A DNA stretch of 64,000 nucleotides. Origin: an uncultured Bryobacterales bacterium. Lineage in GTDB: Bacteria > Acidobacteriota > Terriglobia > Bryobacterales > Bryobacteraceae. The stretch's first letter is position 1. Every line of letters begins with the position of its first letter. The DNA is taken from assembly GCA_937959285.1 (NCBI GenBank), contig CALGAR010000134.1, forward strand, positions 20,224-84,223, given 5' to 3'. The translations under genes and the position numbers were made by a program. Below are positions 1-7,317 of the stretch, piece by piece. The notes under the pieces are model-generated. The model saw only the letters and a list, made by a program, of their open reading frames with translations. It ran no database searches and was not told where the DNA came from.

Positions 1-552
1 AACCGGCAGGCGCTCGACGAGTTGATGCCGCTGGTGTACGACGAGCTTCGTCGTCTTGCTGATCTTTATTTGAGCCGGGAACGTGTTGACCACACCCTGC
101 AGGGAACCGCGCTTGTGCACGAAGCGTACATGCGTCTCGTCGACCAAAACCGGGTGAAGTGGCAAAACCGCGCGCATTTCTTTGGAGTCGCGGCGCAAAT
201 GCTGCGGCGCATTTTAGTAGATCACGCGTGGGCTCATAAGACTGCAAAGCGCGGTGGGAATGCGCTTACACTTGCCCTGGACGAGGCGCTGGCCACGCCG
301 GAGCAGAAGGATCTTGATCTGGTTGCGCTCGACGATTCGCTGGAGGCGCTGGCCCGTATCGATCCGCAGCAGAGCAAGGTGGTGGAGCTTCGCTTCTTTA
401 GCGGGCTCTCCATTGAAGAGACAGCCGAAGTGCTGGGAGTCTCACCGGCTACCGTCAAGCGCGACTGGGTGGTTGCCAAGGCATGGCTTCATCGGGAGAT
501 GCAGCGCGGCAGGACTGCGCCTTCGTCTTCGGAGGCTTCTTCGAAGAGCTGA
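1..552 (+). CDS. ECF-type RNA polymerase sigma factor (5' end outside the window)
   Basis: Directs RNA polymerase to a regulon of extracytoplasmic or stress type. The frame is open from base 1 (NRQALDELMPLVYDELRRLA), so the N-terminus is missing. Region 2 lies near the start, followed by an HALVHEAYMRL-like helix (here GTALVHEAYMRLV). Region 4 carries VVELRFFSGLSIEETAEVL and VSPATVKRDWVVAKAWL, a clear helix-turn-helix. The sequence style is that of the TIGR02999-like group, common in Acidobacteria and Planctomycetes, usually encoded beside a Ser/Thr kinase. No kinase follows here; the next gene is bfr on the other strand. The ATG at 22 is internal rather than the true start. Family assignment is firm, target promoters unknown. 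Confidence 0.92.
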   Translation, partial: NRQALDELMPLVYDELRRLADLYLSRERVDHTLQGTALVHEAYMRLVDQNRVKWQNRAHFFGVAAQMLRRILVDHAWAHKTAKRGGNALTLALDEALATPEQKDLDLVALDDSLEALARIDPQQSKVVELRFFSGLSIEETAEVLGVSPATVKRDWVVAKAWLHREMQRGRTAPSSSEASSKS

Positions 553-603
553 GCAGCCGCTTCTCTTGACGCCCAGCTCTTCGTTCAGATATGTTTCCTG
601 GCG

Positions 604-1080
604 TTACTCCTGACTGTGAATCTGCTGGGCCAGGTAGTTCTCGTACCCTATTTCACCAATCAGGTGCAACTGGGCTTCCAGGAAGTCGACGTGACTCTCC
701 TCGTCCACGAGGATCTTCTCTAACAACTCTCGAGACCCGTGGTCGCCCGCTTCGATCGCCGCCTGAATCGCCGCATTCAACCGCGGAATGGCTTCCATTT
801 CCAGAGCCAGATCGTTCTCGATTTGAGCTTTGACATTCGATCCAATTCGGAGCGGAAAAAGCTCGCTCATGTTGGGGGACCCGTCGAGATAGAGAAGACG
901 TTCGATGACGGCTTCCGCATGTTTCATCTCATCGATGGATTCCTTTTTGATATGCGCTGCCAGGCGCATGTAGCCCCAGTTCTCACACATTTCGGCGTGA
1001 AGGAAGTACTGATTGATCGCCGTCAGCTCCGCCTTCAGGACCTCCTGCAAATAGTTCATTACCTTCTCGTTTCCCCGCAT
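604..1080 (-). CDS. bfr: Bacterioferritin
   Basis: Iron-storage ferritin of the cytoplasm that oxidises Fe2+ at a di-iron site and binds heme between subunits. The 158-residue length is typical. All ferroxidase ligands are present: Glu18, Glu51, His54, Glu94, Glu127 and His130, plus Tyr25; Met52 is the heme ligand, so this is a heme-type Bfr and not a bare ferritin. The start ATG follows AAAGGAG at a spacing of about ten bases. It is transcribed alone, convergent with the sigma gene at 552. A perfect 12-bp palindrome lies 28 bases upstream of the start (1108-1119) and probably regulates it. Very confident assignment. Confidence 0.97.
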   Translation of the reverse strand: MRGNEKVMNYLQEVLKAELTAINQYFLHAEMCENWGYMRLAAHIKKESIDEMKHAEAVIERLLYLDGSPNMSELFPLRIGSNVKAQIENDLALEMEAIPRLNAAIQAAIEAGDHGSRELLEKILVDEESHVDFLEAQLHLIGEIGYENYLAQQIHSQE

Positions 1081-1107
1081 GAACTTTCTTCTCCTTTATC
1101 TCATCCG

Positions 1108-1119
1108 GACCAATTGGTC
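1108..1119. promoter_or_regulatory. Palindromic candidate operator upstream of bfr
   Basis: GACCAATTGGTC is a perfect palindrome in the divergent region between bfr and the response regulator, 28-39 bases before the bfr start, inside the probable 5' untranslated or promoter region. Dyads of this size are typical of dimeric regulators; an iron- or redox-responsive repressor is an attractive guess given the bfr context, but no specific family can be read from the site. Confidence 0.4.
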
Positions 1120-1264
1120 TAAACCTAGAATTGTAACAGGTCGAATTTCACCAATCGGTATTCAAAGCGAAGCCATAGGGTGAATGCTCGGGAGACATAC
1201 TGATTAGGTTGGGGTAACATCCTAAAGAATGCAGAAAAGATCTTACGGCCCGCAGGGCGCAAGT

Positions 1265-1270
1265 TACAAT
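1265..1270 (+). promoter_or_regulatory. Candidate -10 box for the response regulator gene
   Basis: TACAAT ends eight bases before the ATG at 1279. No Shine-Dalgarno is present before either ATG (1273 or 1279). A transcript starting about seven bases after the hexamer would begin at or next to the 1279 ATG, giving a leaderless mRNA. No good -35 hexamer is visible. Confidence 0.4.
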
Positions 1271-1278
1271 AAATGGTA

Positions 1279-2694
1279 ATGGGTACACTCGCCTCCTCAA
1301 ACACAAGGGTCTTGATCGTGGATGATGAGGAGAACCAGCGGACCGGGCTTGCGAGTATGATTTCGTCGTGGGGATTCACGGCGGAGACCGCTGCCGACGG
1401 TGTGGAGGCCTTGGAAAAGCTGTCGGAGATTCCCGTTCATGTCCTCGTGACAGATCTTATGATGCCGCGGATGGATGGCTTCGAGCTCCTGCGGCGCTTG
1501 AGCTCGCAACCCTCCATGCCCCCGTCCATCGTTCTCACCGCATTTGGAAATATTGAAACTGCAGTCGCCACTATTCATGACCTCGGGGCCTTCTGGTTTC
1601 TGGAAAAGCCGATACAGCCAAATGCGCTCCGCATATTGTTGGAGCGCGCCGCATCCCAGAGCAAGCTGGCGGAAGAGACGGAGCGGCTGCAGCGGCAGCT
1701 AAGTTATCAGGGGGTGATGGGTGCTCTGGTCGGCACTTCTGCTGTGATGCAGCAGGTGTTTTCATTGATCCGGCAAGTAGCGCCTAGCAAAGCTGCGGTT
1801 CTCGTAACGGGAGAAAGCGGCACAGGCAAGGAACTGGTAGCGCGCGCGATCCACGACTTGAGCCCGCGGCGCGGAGGTCCCTTCGTTGCAATCAACTGCG
1901 CGGCGATGCCGGAAACGCTAATGGAGAGCGAGTTATTCGGCCATGAGAAAGGGGCTTTTACTGGCGCCGTGGAACGCCGGGCGGGTTGTTTCGAGCTAGC
2001 CCAGCATGGAACCCTGCTGCTTGACGAGATTGGCGATATGCCAATCGGGACCCAGGCCAAGCTTCTACGTGTTCTCGAGGATTCCCGAGTCAGACGCCTC
2101 GGCGGCCGGAGTGAAGTTACCGTCGATGTTCGCGTCATCGCTTCCACTAACAAAGTGATGGAGGAGGCCCTCAAGAAGAACGAAGTTCGTGAGGACCTTT
2201 ACTACCGGCTGAACGTTTTTCACATTGCGCTGCCTCCGCTGCGCCAGCGATTGGAAGACCTTCCCGTGCTGGCCGATGCACTGCTTGCTGACATTAACCG
2301 CAAGCACGGCTGCCGCGTTACAGGCGTGGACAATGCCGTGATGGAGATGTTCAAGCGCCACCACTGGCCAGGGAACGTGCGCGAGCTGAGGAACGTCATT
2401 GAAAGAGCAGTGATTCTGGCTGGTGAGGGACCGATTCTCCCTATGCACTTGCCGCATGACTTCGGTGCAAGCGGAGGCGCCCAGGCGCGACATGCCACTC
2501 AGGAACTGGAATCGGTTCGGCTTCGCGTTGGCTCAACGGTAAGCGAGGCGGAAAAGGCTTTGATTCTTCTTACGCTACAGCATACAAAGAACAACAAAAC
2601 CCGTGCTGCGGAGATCCTGGGCATCAGCTTGAAGACACTGTTTAACAAATTGAAGGAGTACGGGGCGGCGGAAAGCGAAGCGAGTTCGTCCTGA
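1279..2694 (+). CDS. Sigma-54-dependent response regulator, NtrC family
   Basis: Transcription activator of sigma-54 promoters, switched by phosphorylation. It has a receiver domain (about residues 8-120; acidic pair VDDEE, phospho-acceptor Asp59 in VTDLMMPRMDG, Lys in EKP), a central AAA+ domain with Walker A GESGTGKE, the GAFTGA loop that contacts sigma-54, Walker B LLDEIGDM, and a C-terminal Fis-type HTH (TRAAEILGISLKTLFNKLK). Length 471 is normal. Start 1279 is preferred over 1273 because it fits the -10 position; both lack a ribosome site. The sensor kinase follows 19 bases downstream and is its likely partner. The controlled genes need sigma-54 promoters elsewhere; none was recognised here. 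Confidence 0.95.
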   Translation: MGTLASSNTRVLIVDDEENQRTGLASMISSWGFTAETAADGVEALEKLSEIPVHVLVTDLMMPRMDGFELLRRLSSQPSMPPSIVLTAFGNIETAVATIHDLGAFWFLEKPIQPNALRILLERAASQSKLAEETERLQRQLSYQGVMGALVGTSAVMQQVFSLIRQVAPSKAAVLVTGESGTGKELVARAIHDLSPRRGGPFVAINCAAMPETLMESELFGHEKGAFTGAVERRAGCFELAQHGTLLLDEIGDMPIGTQAKLLRVLEDSRVRRLGGRSEVTVDVRVIASTNKVMEEALKKNEVREDLYYRLNVFHIALPPLRQRLEDLPVLADALLADINRKHGCRVTGVDNAVMEMFKRHHWPGNVRELRNVIERAVILAGEGPILPMHLPHDFGASGGAQARHATQELESVRLRVGSTVSEAEKALILLTLQHTKNNKTRAAEILGISLKTLFNKLKEYGAAESEASSS

Positions 2695-2702
2695 CCCCGG
2701 GC

Positions 2703-2708
2703 TATATT
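2703..2708 (+). promoter_or_regulatory. Candidate -10 box for the histidine kinase gene
   Basis: TATATT lies between the stop of the response regulator (2694) and the kinase ATG (2714), five bases before that ATG. No Shine-Dalgarno precedes the ATG. It predicts a separate, leaderless transcript for the kinase in addition to any read-through from the regulator gene. Confidence 0.4.
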
Positions 2709-2713
2709 CTGTC

Positions 2714-4624
2714 ATGCCCGTCGGATCCATTTGGCAGCGGACTTCCCTCAAAGCCCGCTTGCTGAGCGCCATGCTGGCGCTGGTTGGGGTGCTCGTGGCG
2801 GTCAACTCCGCCCTTCACCTGTACTGGCGGGTTCAGGAATTTCTGCGAGATGCTACGGAGCGCTCGATAAACAACGCGCGCGACGTACAAAGCTTCGTCC
2901 TGGAGCGGGTTGCCGAGCGCACCGCAAAAATCGTTCCCCCGCCTCAAGACATCGACGAGAGCGCTCTTCTATGGGCCGACATCCTAAAAAGCGATCCAAC
3001 CATCCGTCATCTCATCCGAAATATTGTCGTCAACTCGAAGCTGGTGACGGATGTCTACATCACCGATGCGTCCGGTAAGATCCTGAACGCCGTAAGCGAA
3101 GATCAGATCGGCCAGATTTACCGGCCGCATCCCAACCTGGCTCAGTGGCAGGCCGGCAATGTCTTTGAGAAGCTCCAGCAAATTCTTTACAACGGCCGGG
3201 ATTACGAAATCGTGATTCCGCTCGGTGTTGCTGAACAGAGCACTCCTTTGTTCATGATTCGGGCGGTGGTGTCCTCGGCGATGCTGTGGGCCAGCCTCCG
3301 GCCAGAGCTGTTAACGATTGGTATTTCATCGGCCGTTGTCCTGATCGCTTCCATCCTGCTCGGCGGGTTCCTGGCAAACCGCATTCTCCAACCTCTGAAA
3401 CGGCTGACCCAGGCGATTGATCAGGTCAGTCTAGGCGGCAACATGGAGATAGAGCCGAAGGAGACCAGGGAGTTCGCAACTGTCCAGAGCAAGCTCTATT
3501 TGCTGGCGCAGCGGTTCCGCGGAGCGCGTGAGGACGTGGTGCAACTCCGCGCCAACATTGAGCGCATGCTGCAGCGGCTGGAGGAAGCCGTACTGCTGTT
3601 CGACGGAAGGGATACGCTGATTGTCGCTGGGAGTCCTGCTGAGCGCCTCTTGGGCCGGGAGCGTAGAAAACTCGTCGGGGCGCGGTTGGAGGAGCTCTTC
3701 CCCGCTTCTACGTCGATTGGCGCCGCGATACAGACGGCCCGGCAGTTCCGGCAGCATCTGCGCGACTACCCGGTCGAGATCCCTCGCGAAGGCGGACCGC
3801 CTCAACACCTGCTGCTGAACGTAGACCCGTTTCACGAAGAGGACGGTTCGAAGGGAACGCTCATTACACTGCGCGATGCCGAAACGCGAACGCAGCTCGA
3901 AGCGCAGTTGGATGTCTCGACCCGGCTGGCGGCGATCAGCCGGTTGACCGGCGGAGTTGCGCACGAGATTAAGAATCCTCTCAACGCCATTACCCTTCAC
4001 CTCGAGGTACTGCGCGCCCAGATAGAGAAGGAGATCCCCGCAGCGATTCCCGAAGTCGACATCATCGCCATGGAAGTGGAGCGGCTGAACCGCGTCGTGA
4101 AGGCATTCGTCGAGTTCACCCGTCCAATGCCGCTTGATTTGCGTCCCGTCGACCTGCTTGAAATTACGACCGAATGCGTGAATCGCCTCCGCAGCGAAGC
4201 GGCGCGCCGCGGGATTGAGATGGATCTCAAGTCGGGTCCGGAGCAGGCGATGATCCTCGGCGACGCAACCATGCTGAAGCAGGCCGTTTTGAATGTTCTT
4301 GTGAACGCGATCGAAGCCATGAAGGACGGGGGCCGGATTGAGATTGACGTCAGTCAGTCCCTGGGAGACTTAGTGCTCACGATCTCAGACGAAGGCAACG
4401 GCATTCCTGCCGAAATTCGGGACAAGATCTTCAACCTGTTCTACACCACCAAGAAAGCAGGAGCGGGTGTCGGGCTCGCTATCGCTTTTCAGGTCGTGCA
4501 ATTGCACAATGGATCGATCGATTGCGCGGACCGGCCAACCCAAGGAACGACGTTCCGTCTGCGGTTCCCTTCGATGCGGGAGCCAGCCCGCCGGGCTCTG
4601 GGAGCAGAGGGCGGCGGCCGTTAG
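2714..4624 (+). CDS. Membrane sensor histidine kinase, NtrB/AtoS type
   Basis: Senses a signal at the membrane and phosphorylates a response regulator, by position the sigma-54 activator just upstream. A first TM helix (about 15-35), a periplasmic sensor segment of roughly 170 residues, a second TM (about 200-220: VVLIASILLGGFLANRIL), a HAMP-like linker, a PAS-like domain (about 290-390), then HisKA with the phospho-acceptor His417 in GGVAHEIKNPLN and an HATPase domain with N box NVLVNAIEAM, G1 DEGNGI and G2 GAGVGLAIA. 636 residues. The periplasmic part has no recognised sensor fold, so the ligand is unknown. A -10-like TATATT five bases before the ATG suggests its own leaderless start. Confidence 0.93.
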   Translation: MPVGSIWQRTSLKARLLSAMLALVGVLVAVNSALHLYWRVQEFLRDATERSINNARDVQSFVLERVAERTAKIVPPPQDIDESALLWADILKSDPTIRHLIRNIVVNSKLVTDVYITDASGKILNAVSEDQIGQIYRPHPNLAQWQAGNVFEKLQQILYNGRDYEIVIPLGVAEQSTPLFMIRAVVSSAMLWASLRPELLTIGISSAVVLIASILLGGFLANRILQPLKRLTQAIDQVSLGGNMEIEPKETREFATVQSKLYLLAQRFRGAREDVVQLRANIERMLQRLEEAVLLFDGRDTLIVAGSPAERLLGRERRKLVGARLEELFPASTSIGAAIQTARQFRQHLRDYPVEIPREGGPPQHLLLNVDPFHEEDGSKGTLITLRDAETRTQLEAQLDVSTRLAAISRLTGGVAHEIKNPLNAITLHLEVLRAQIEKEIPAAIPEVDIIAMEVERLNRVVKAFVEFTRPMPLDLRPVDLLEITTECVNRLRSEAARRGIEMDLKSGPEQAMILGDATMLKQAVLNVLVNAIEAMKDGGRIEIDVSQSLGDLVLTISDEGNGIPAEIRDKIFNLFYTTKKAGAGVGLAIAFQVVQLHNGSIDCADRPTQGTTFRLRFPSMREPARRALGAEGGGR

Positions 4625-4752
4625 AGCGGGTTTACCTCGCTGGTCGCTGGTACGTCTTGGCGAGGTTGCACTGAGAAAGCAAGATCGGGAAACGGCAGGG
4701 CCTTCAGGGAGAACAGGTATCCGATCGAAGGCTGTTGGGGACTCGACGATTG

Positions 4753-4795
4753 AGCACCTCCAGGAGCAGCGCTTAGCTGCTCCTGTGAGCGTGCT
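4753..4795. terminator. Strong hairpin between convergent kinase and OmpA-like genes
   Basis: CAGGAGCAGC (4761-4770) pairs perfectly with GCTGCTCCTG (4776-4785) around a five-base loop, and an outer AGCAC/GTGCT pair (4753-4757 with 4791-4795) extends it. There is no T-run on either side, so it may act as a bidirectional stop or as an mRNA 3'-end stabiliser rather than a canonical intrinsic terminator. Confidence 0.5.
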
Positions 4796-4814
4796 TCAAT
4801 ACAGAGTGCGGCTG

Positions 4815-5585
4815 CTACCGCGTGGAGGGGAGAGATCCAGTCTGTACCTTCGCGGCTGCGCTTTCCGGAGCGAAGACACGAATCTCAACTTTCCGCGCCT
4901 GCTTCCGGGCTTCGAGCGACCGGTCCTCGAGTTTCAGCGGTCCTACGCCGAGGACGTGAATTCTCCGGAGAGGAATCTGATGCTCGGTCGCCAGGTAGCG
5001 AACGACTGCCTGAGCGCGTTCCCGGCTCAGGTTAAGGTTGTAATTCGGGTCACCGGTGGGGTCCGTGAAACCCTGTACTTCAATCGCGTAGTGCGGCAGC
5101 GCTGCAATTGAGCGTGCTGCGTGATTCAACTGCTCCTTCGCCTCCGGCGTGAGCTGGCTCCTGCCGAAACGGAAGAGGACGTTTTCTTCCAGCACAAGCT
5201 TGTAGTTGGCCGGGTTCAGATCGCGTTCCACAGCAGCTATGTTCTGCTGGGTTTCGGTCCGCAATCCCTGCAGTTCCTGGCCAACTTTGCCGACATCGCT
5301 GCGCACGCTAGCAATTTCCCGATTCGCTTTCGCCGCTTCCTCAGCGGCCGCCGCCGCGCGCTTGTCAGCAGCCATCGCCTTTTCGTCCACTTGGGACACT
5401 TCGTTTTCCAGCTGGCTGATTGCTGTAGCCTGCTGGGCGTTCGTCTTCTCTACTTCGGACACCCGTCCGGCCACAGGATCGACCTGGTTCCTCACGTACT
5501 TCTTGGTCGCGCACCCGGTGCCTACCAAGGCCATAAGGGTAATTCCTGCTGCCATGGCTGGCTTGCGAATGAACGAAGTAATCAT
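4815..5585 (-). CDS. OmpA-domain peptidoglycan-binding lipoprotein
   Basis: Outer-membrane lipoprotein that anchors to peptidoglycan. A signal peptide with positively charged start ends in a lipobox VGTGC, lipidated Cys25. Residues about 35-115 form an alanine-rich coiled coil (repeats of AAAAEEAAKAN type), and about 140-240 form the OmpA C-terminal fold with FRFGRSQLTPEAKEQL, VQGFTDPTGD and NLNLSRERAQAVVRYL. The architecture resembles a Pal or Lpp-like spacer lipoprotein. The start follows AAGGAGG. It is transcribed alone, divergent from gcvT. Function as an envelope tether is inferred from the domains. Confidence 0.9.
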   Translation of the reverse strand: MITSFIRKPAMAAGITLMALVGTGCATKKYVRNQVDPVAGRVSEVEKTNAQQATAISQLENEVSQVDEKAMAADKRAAAAAEEAAKANREIASVRSDVGKVGQELQGLRTETQQNIAAVERDLNPANYKLVLEENVLFRFGRSQLTPEAKEQLNHAARSIAALPHYAIEVQGFTDPTGDPNYNLNLSRERAQAVVRYLATEHQIPLRRIHVLGVGPLKLEDRSLEARKQARKVEIRVFAPESAAAKVQTGSLPSTR

Positions 5586-5686
5586 CTTGCCTCCTTCTGT
5601 CCGAACGAGTCTCCTTCAACGCGGCGCTGAGGTGCCGCTTGGGTGAAACCCATGTTTCTGAACCGATTCGGATTGATCTGTGAAAT

Positions 5687-5720
5687 GTAACTACTAATGG
5701 CTCTCATTGCGTAACTATTA
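5687..5720. repeat. Direct repeat in the ompA-like/gcvT divergent region
   Basis: GTAACTACTA (5687-5696) and GTAACTATTA (5711-5720) differ at one base and are 24 bases apart start to start, about two helical turns, so both would face the same side of DNA. They sit just upstream of the gcvT -35 box and could bind a dimeric regulator. No known motif matched from memory. Confidence 0.35.
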
Positions 5721-5740
5721 CCGCGTGCAAACTCTCTGGT

Positions 5741-5770
5741 TTGACACTCTTTGAAAACGCTTGTTAGATT
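5741..5770 (+). promoter_or_regulatory. Sigma-70-type promoter of the glycine cleavage operon
   Basis: A perfect -35 TTGACA (5741-5746), an 18-base spacer and TAGATT (5765-5770) preceded by an extended-10 TGT. Transcription is predicted at about 5776-5778, two to four bases before the gcvT ATG at 5780, so the operon mRNA would be nearly leaderless. This leaves no room for a glycine riboswitch. Confidence 0.65.
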
Positions 5771-5779
5771 GGGTCTTTC

Positions 5780-6883
5780 ATGAACCCGTCCGCCGCGCTC
5801 AAACAAACTCCGCTGAACTCCGTACACCGAAGAATGGGAGCGAAGATGGTGGACTTCGGAGGGTGGGATATGCCCGTCCAGTACACCAGCATCCTCGAAG
5901 AGCACCATGCCGTTCGGACGTCTGTTGGTCTGTTCGATGTCAGCCATATGGGCGAAATCGAGATTCGAGGCCCCGAAGCGCTTTCCCTGGTCGAGTATGT
6001 GTCCACTAATGCCGCCGCGAAACTGAGAGAAGGTCAGATTCAATACTCGGCATTGCTTTACGACCATGGTGCAATCGTAGACGATATCTTGGTACACAAA
6101 GTTTCCCCGTTAGAATTCTTCATATGTGTGAACGCAGCGAACCAAGATAAAGACTTCGAGCACATCCGCTCGCTAAATCGTTGGAAAGCCGAGGTTGAAC
6201 TGGTGAGCGACCGTTATGCGCAGCTCGCGCTGCAGGGTCCGAAGGCTATAAATACGCTCCAAAAATTAACACCTGCTGATTTGAATTCCTTGCGGTACTA
6301 CTGGTTTGTCGACGGGCAGGTTGCAGGTATCCCCGCACGCATCGCGAGGACAGGTTACACAGGTGAAGACGGTTTCGAATTGTATGTGCCGCCCGACAGA
6401 GCAGAGAGCCTCTGGCATGCTCTGCTGGACGCCGGTTCTGAGTTCGGAATCAAGCCTTGCGGTCTCGGTGCTCGTAACACGCTTCGGCTCGAAGCGAAGA
6501 TGGCCCTCTATGGTCACGAGATTCACGCTTCGACATATCCCTTCGAAGCGGGCCTCGGATGGATCGTCAAGATGGAAAAGGGCGATTTCGTCGGGCGGGC
6601 AGCGCTTCAGAAGGCGCTCGAGCAAGGCATCAAGCGGCAGTTGGTTGGCTTTGAAATGCGTGGCCGCGGCATTGCCCGTGACGGCTATGAGGTTTATGTC
6701 GACGGCCGCCCGGCAGGCTGGGTGACGAGCGGCGGGCCTTCCCCGACGCTCGGCAAGAACATCGGGCTCTGCTATCTTCCTACGGCCCTTTCGACAATCG
6801 GCCGCACAATTCACATCATGATCCGCAATCAGCCGGTGGAGGCCGTTACCGTTCCTACACCGTTCTACAAACGAGCGAAGTAA
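5780..6883 (+). CDS. gcvT: Aminomethyltransferase, T-protein of the glycine cleavage system
   Basis: Transfers the methylene group from aminomethyl-lipoyl H-protein to tetrahydrofolate and releases ammonia. 367 residues, the normal size. Recognisable blocks are GAKMVDFGGWDMPVQY near residue 20, FDVSHMGEI near 52, RTGYTGEDGFELYV near 190 (folate-binding region) and the C-terminal barrel with GYVTSG-like WVTSGGPSPTLGKNIGLCYL. It is the first gene of gcvT-gcvH-gcvPA-gcvPB and its stop overlaps the gcvH ATG (TAATG). No Shine-Dalgarno is seen before the ATG, consistent with the promoter placement right at the start codon. Confidence 0.97.
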   Translation: MNPSAALKQTPLNSVHRRMGAKMVDFGGWDMPVQYTSILEEHHAVRTSVGLFDVSHMGEIEIRGPEALSLVEYVSTNAAAKLREGQIQYSALLYDHGAIVDDILVHKVSPLEFFICVNAANQDKDFEHIRSLNRWKAEVELVSDRYAQLALQGPKAINTLQKLTPADLNSLRYYWFVDGQVAGIPARIARTGYTGEDGFELYVPPDRAESLWHALLDAGSEFGIKPCGLGARNTLRLEAKMALYGHEIHASTYPFEAGLGWIVKMEKGDFVGRAALQKALEQGIKRQLVGFEMRGRGIARDGYEVYVDGRPAGWVTSGGPSPTLGKNIGLCYLPTALSTIGRTIHIMIRNQPVEAVTVPTPFYKRAK

Positions 6884-7260
6884 TGTATCCGGAAAATTAT
6901 CGTTATACGAAGGAACATGAATGGGTGCTAGTGGAAGGCGATAGGGGAACTATCGGTATTACCTTCCATGCCCAGAAGGAACTTGGTGACATTGTTTACG
7001 TCGACTTGCCCAAAGTGGGGACTGTGGTCGAACAGGGGAAAGCGCTGGGTTCGGTGGAGTCGGTGAAAGCCGTCTCCGATATCTATGCACCGGTCTCAGG
7101 AGAGATCCTCGAGGTGAACACAGCTCTCGCTGACGCTCCCGAGAAGCTGAATGAAGATCCGCATGGAGAGGCGTGGCTGGTGAAGATCCGGCTGAGCCAC
7201 CCCGACGAAGTGAAGGATCTCCTCTCCGCTGCAGACTACCAAAGTTACGTGGGATCATAG
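6883..7260 (+). CDS. gcvH: Glycine cleavage system H protein
   Basis: Lipoyl carrier that shuttles the aminomethyl group among P, T and L proteins. 125 residues, standard length; the lipoylated residue is Lys62 in the block GSVESVKAVSDIYAPVSGEI, with the usual EHEWV near residue 11 and NEDPHGEAWLVKI near the end. It begins one base into the gcvT stop region, so translational coupling is likely. A 57-base gap with a hairpin separates it from gcvPA, the only real spacer inside the operon. Confidence 0.97.
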   Translation: MYPENYRYTKEHEWVLVEGDRGTIGITFHAQKELGDIVYVDLPKVGTVVEQGKALGSVESVKAVSDIYAPVSGEILEVNTALADAPEKLNEDPHGEAWLVKIRLSHPDEVKDLLSAADYQSYVGS

Positions 7261-7302
7261 TTGTAGGGAGGCCGGGCAGAGTTCCCGCCCCGCTCACTAC
7301 AA
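7261..7302 (+). other. Intercistronic hairpin between gcvH and gcvPA
   Basis: TTGTAG directly after the gcvH stop pairs with CTACAA at 7297-7302, enclosing an inner GGGC/GCCC pair. It could stabilise the upstream gcvT-gcvH mRNA or attenuate, letting H-protein be made in excess over P-protein. No T-run follows, so full termination is unlikely. Confidence 0.35.
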
Positions 7303-7317
7303 CTCAGGGCAGAACAA

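Noticed and set aside
4467..5111. Plus-strand frame of 214 residues across the kinase end and the OmpA-like gene
   Set aside because: Overlaps two supported genes and the hairpin region; the product is Arg-rich without a fold.
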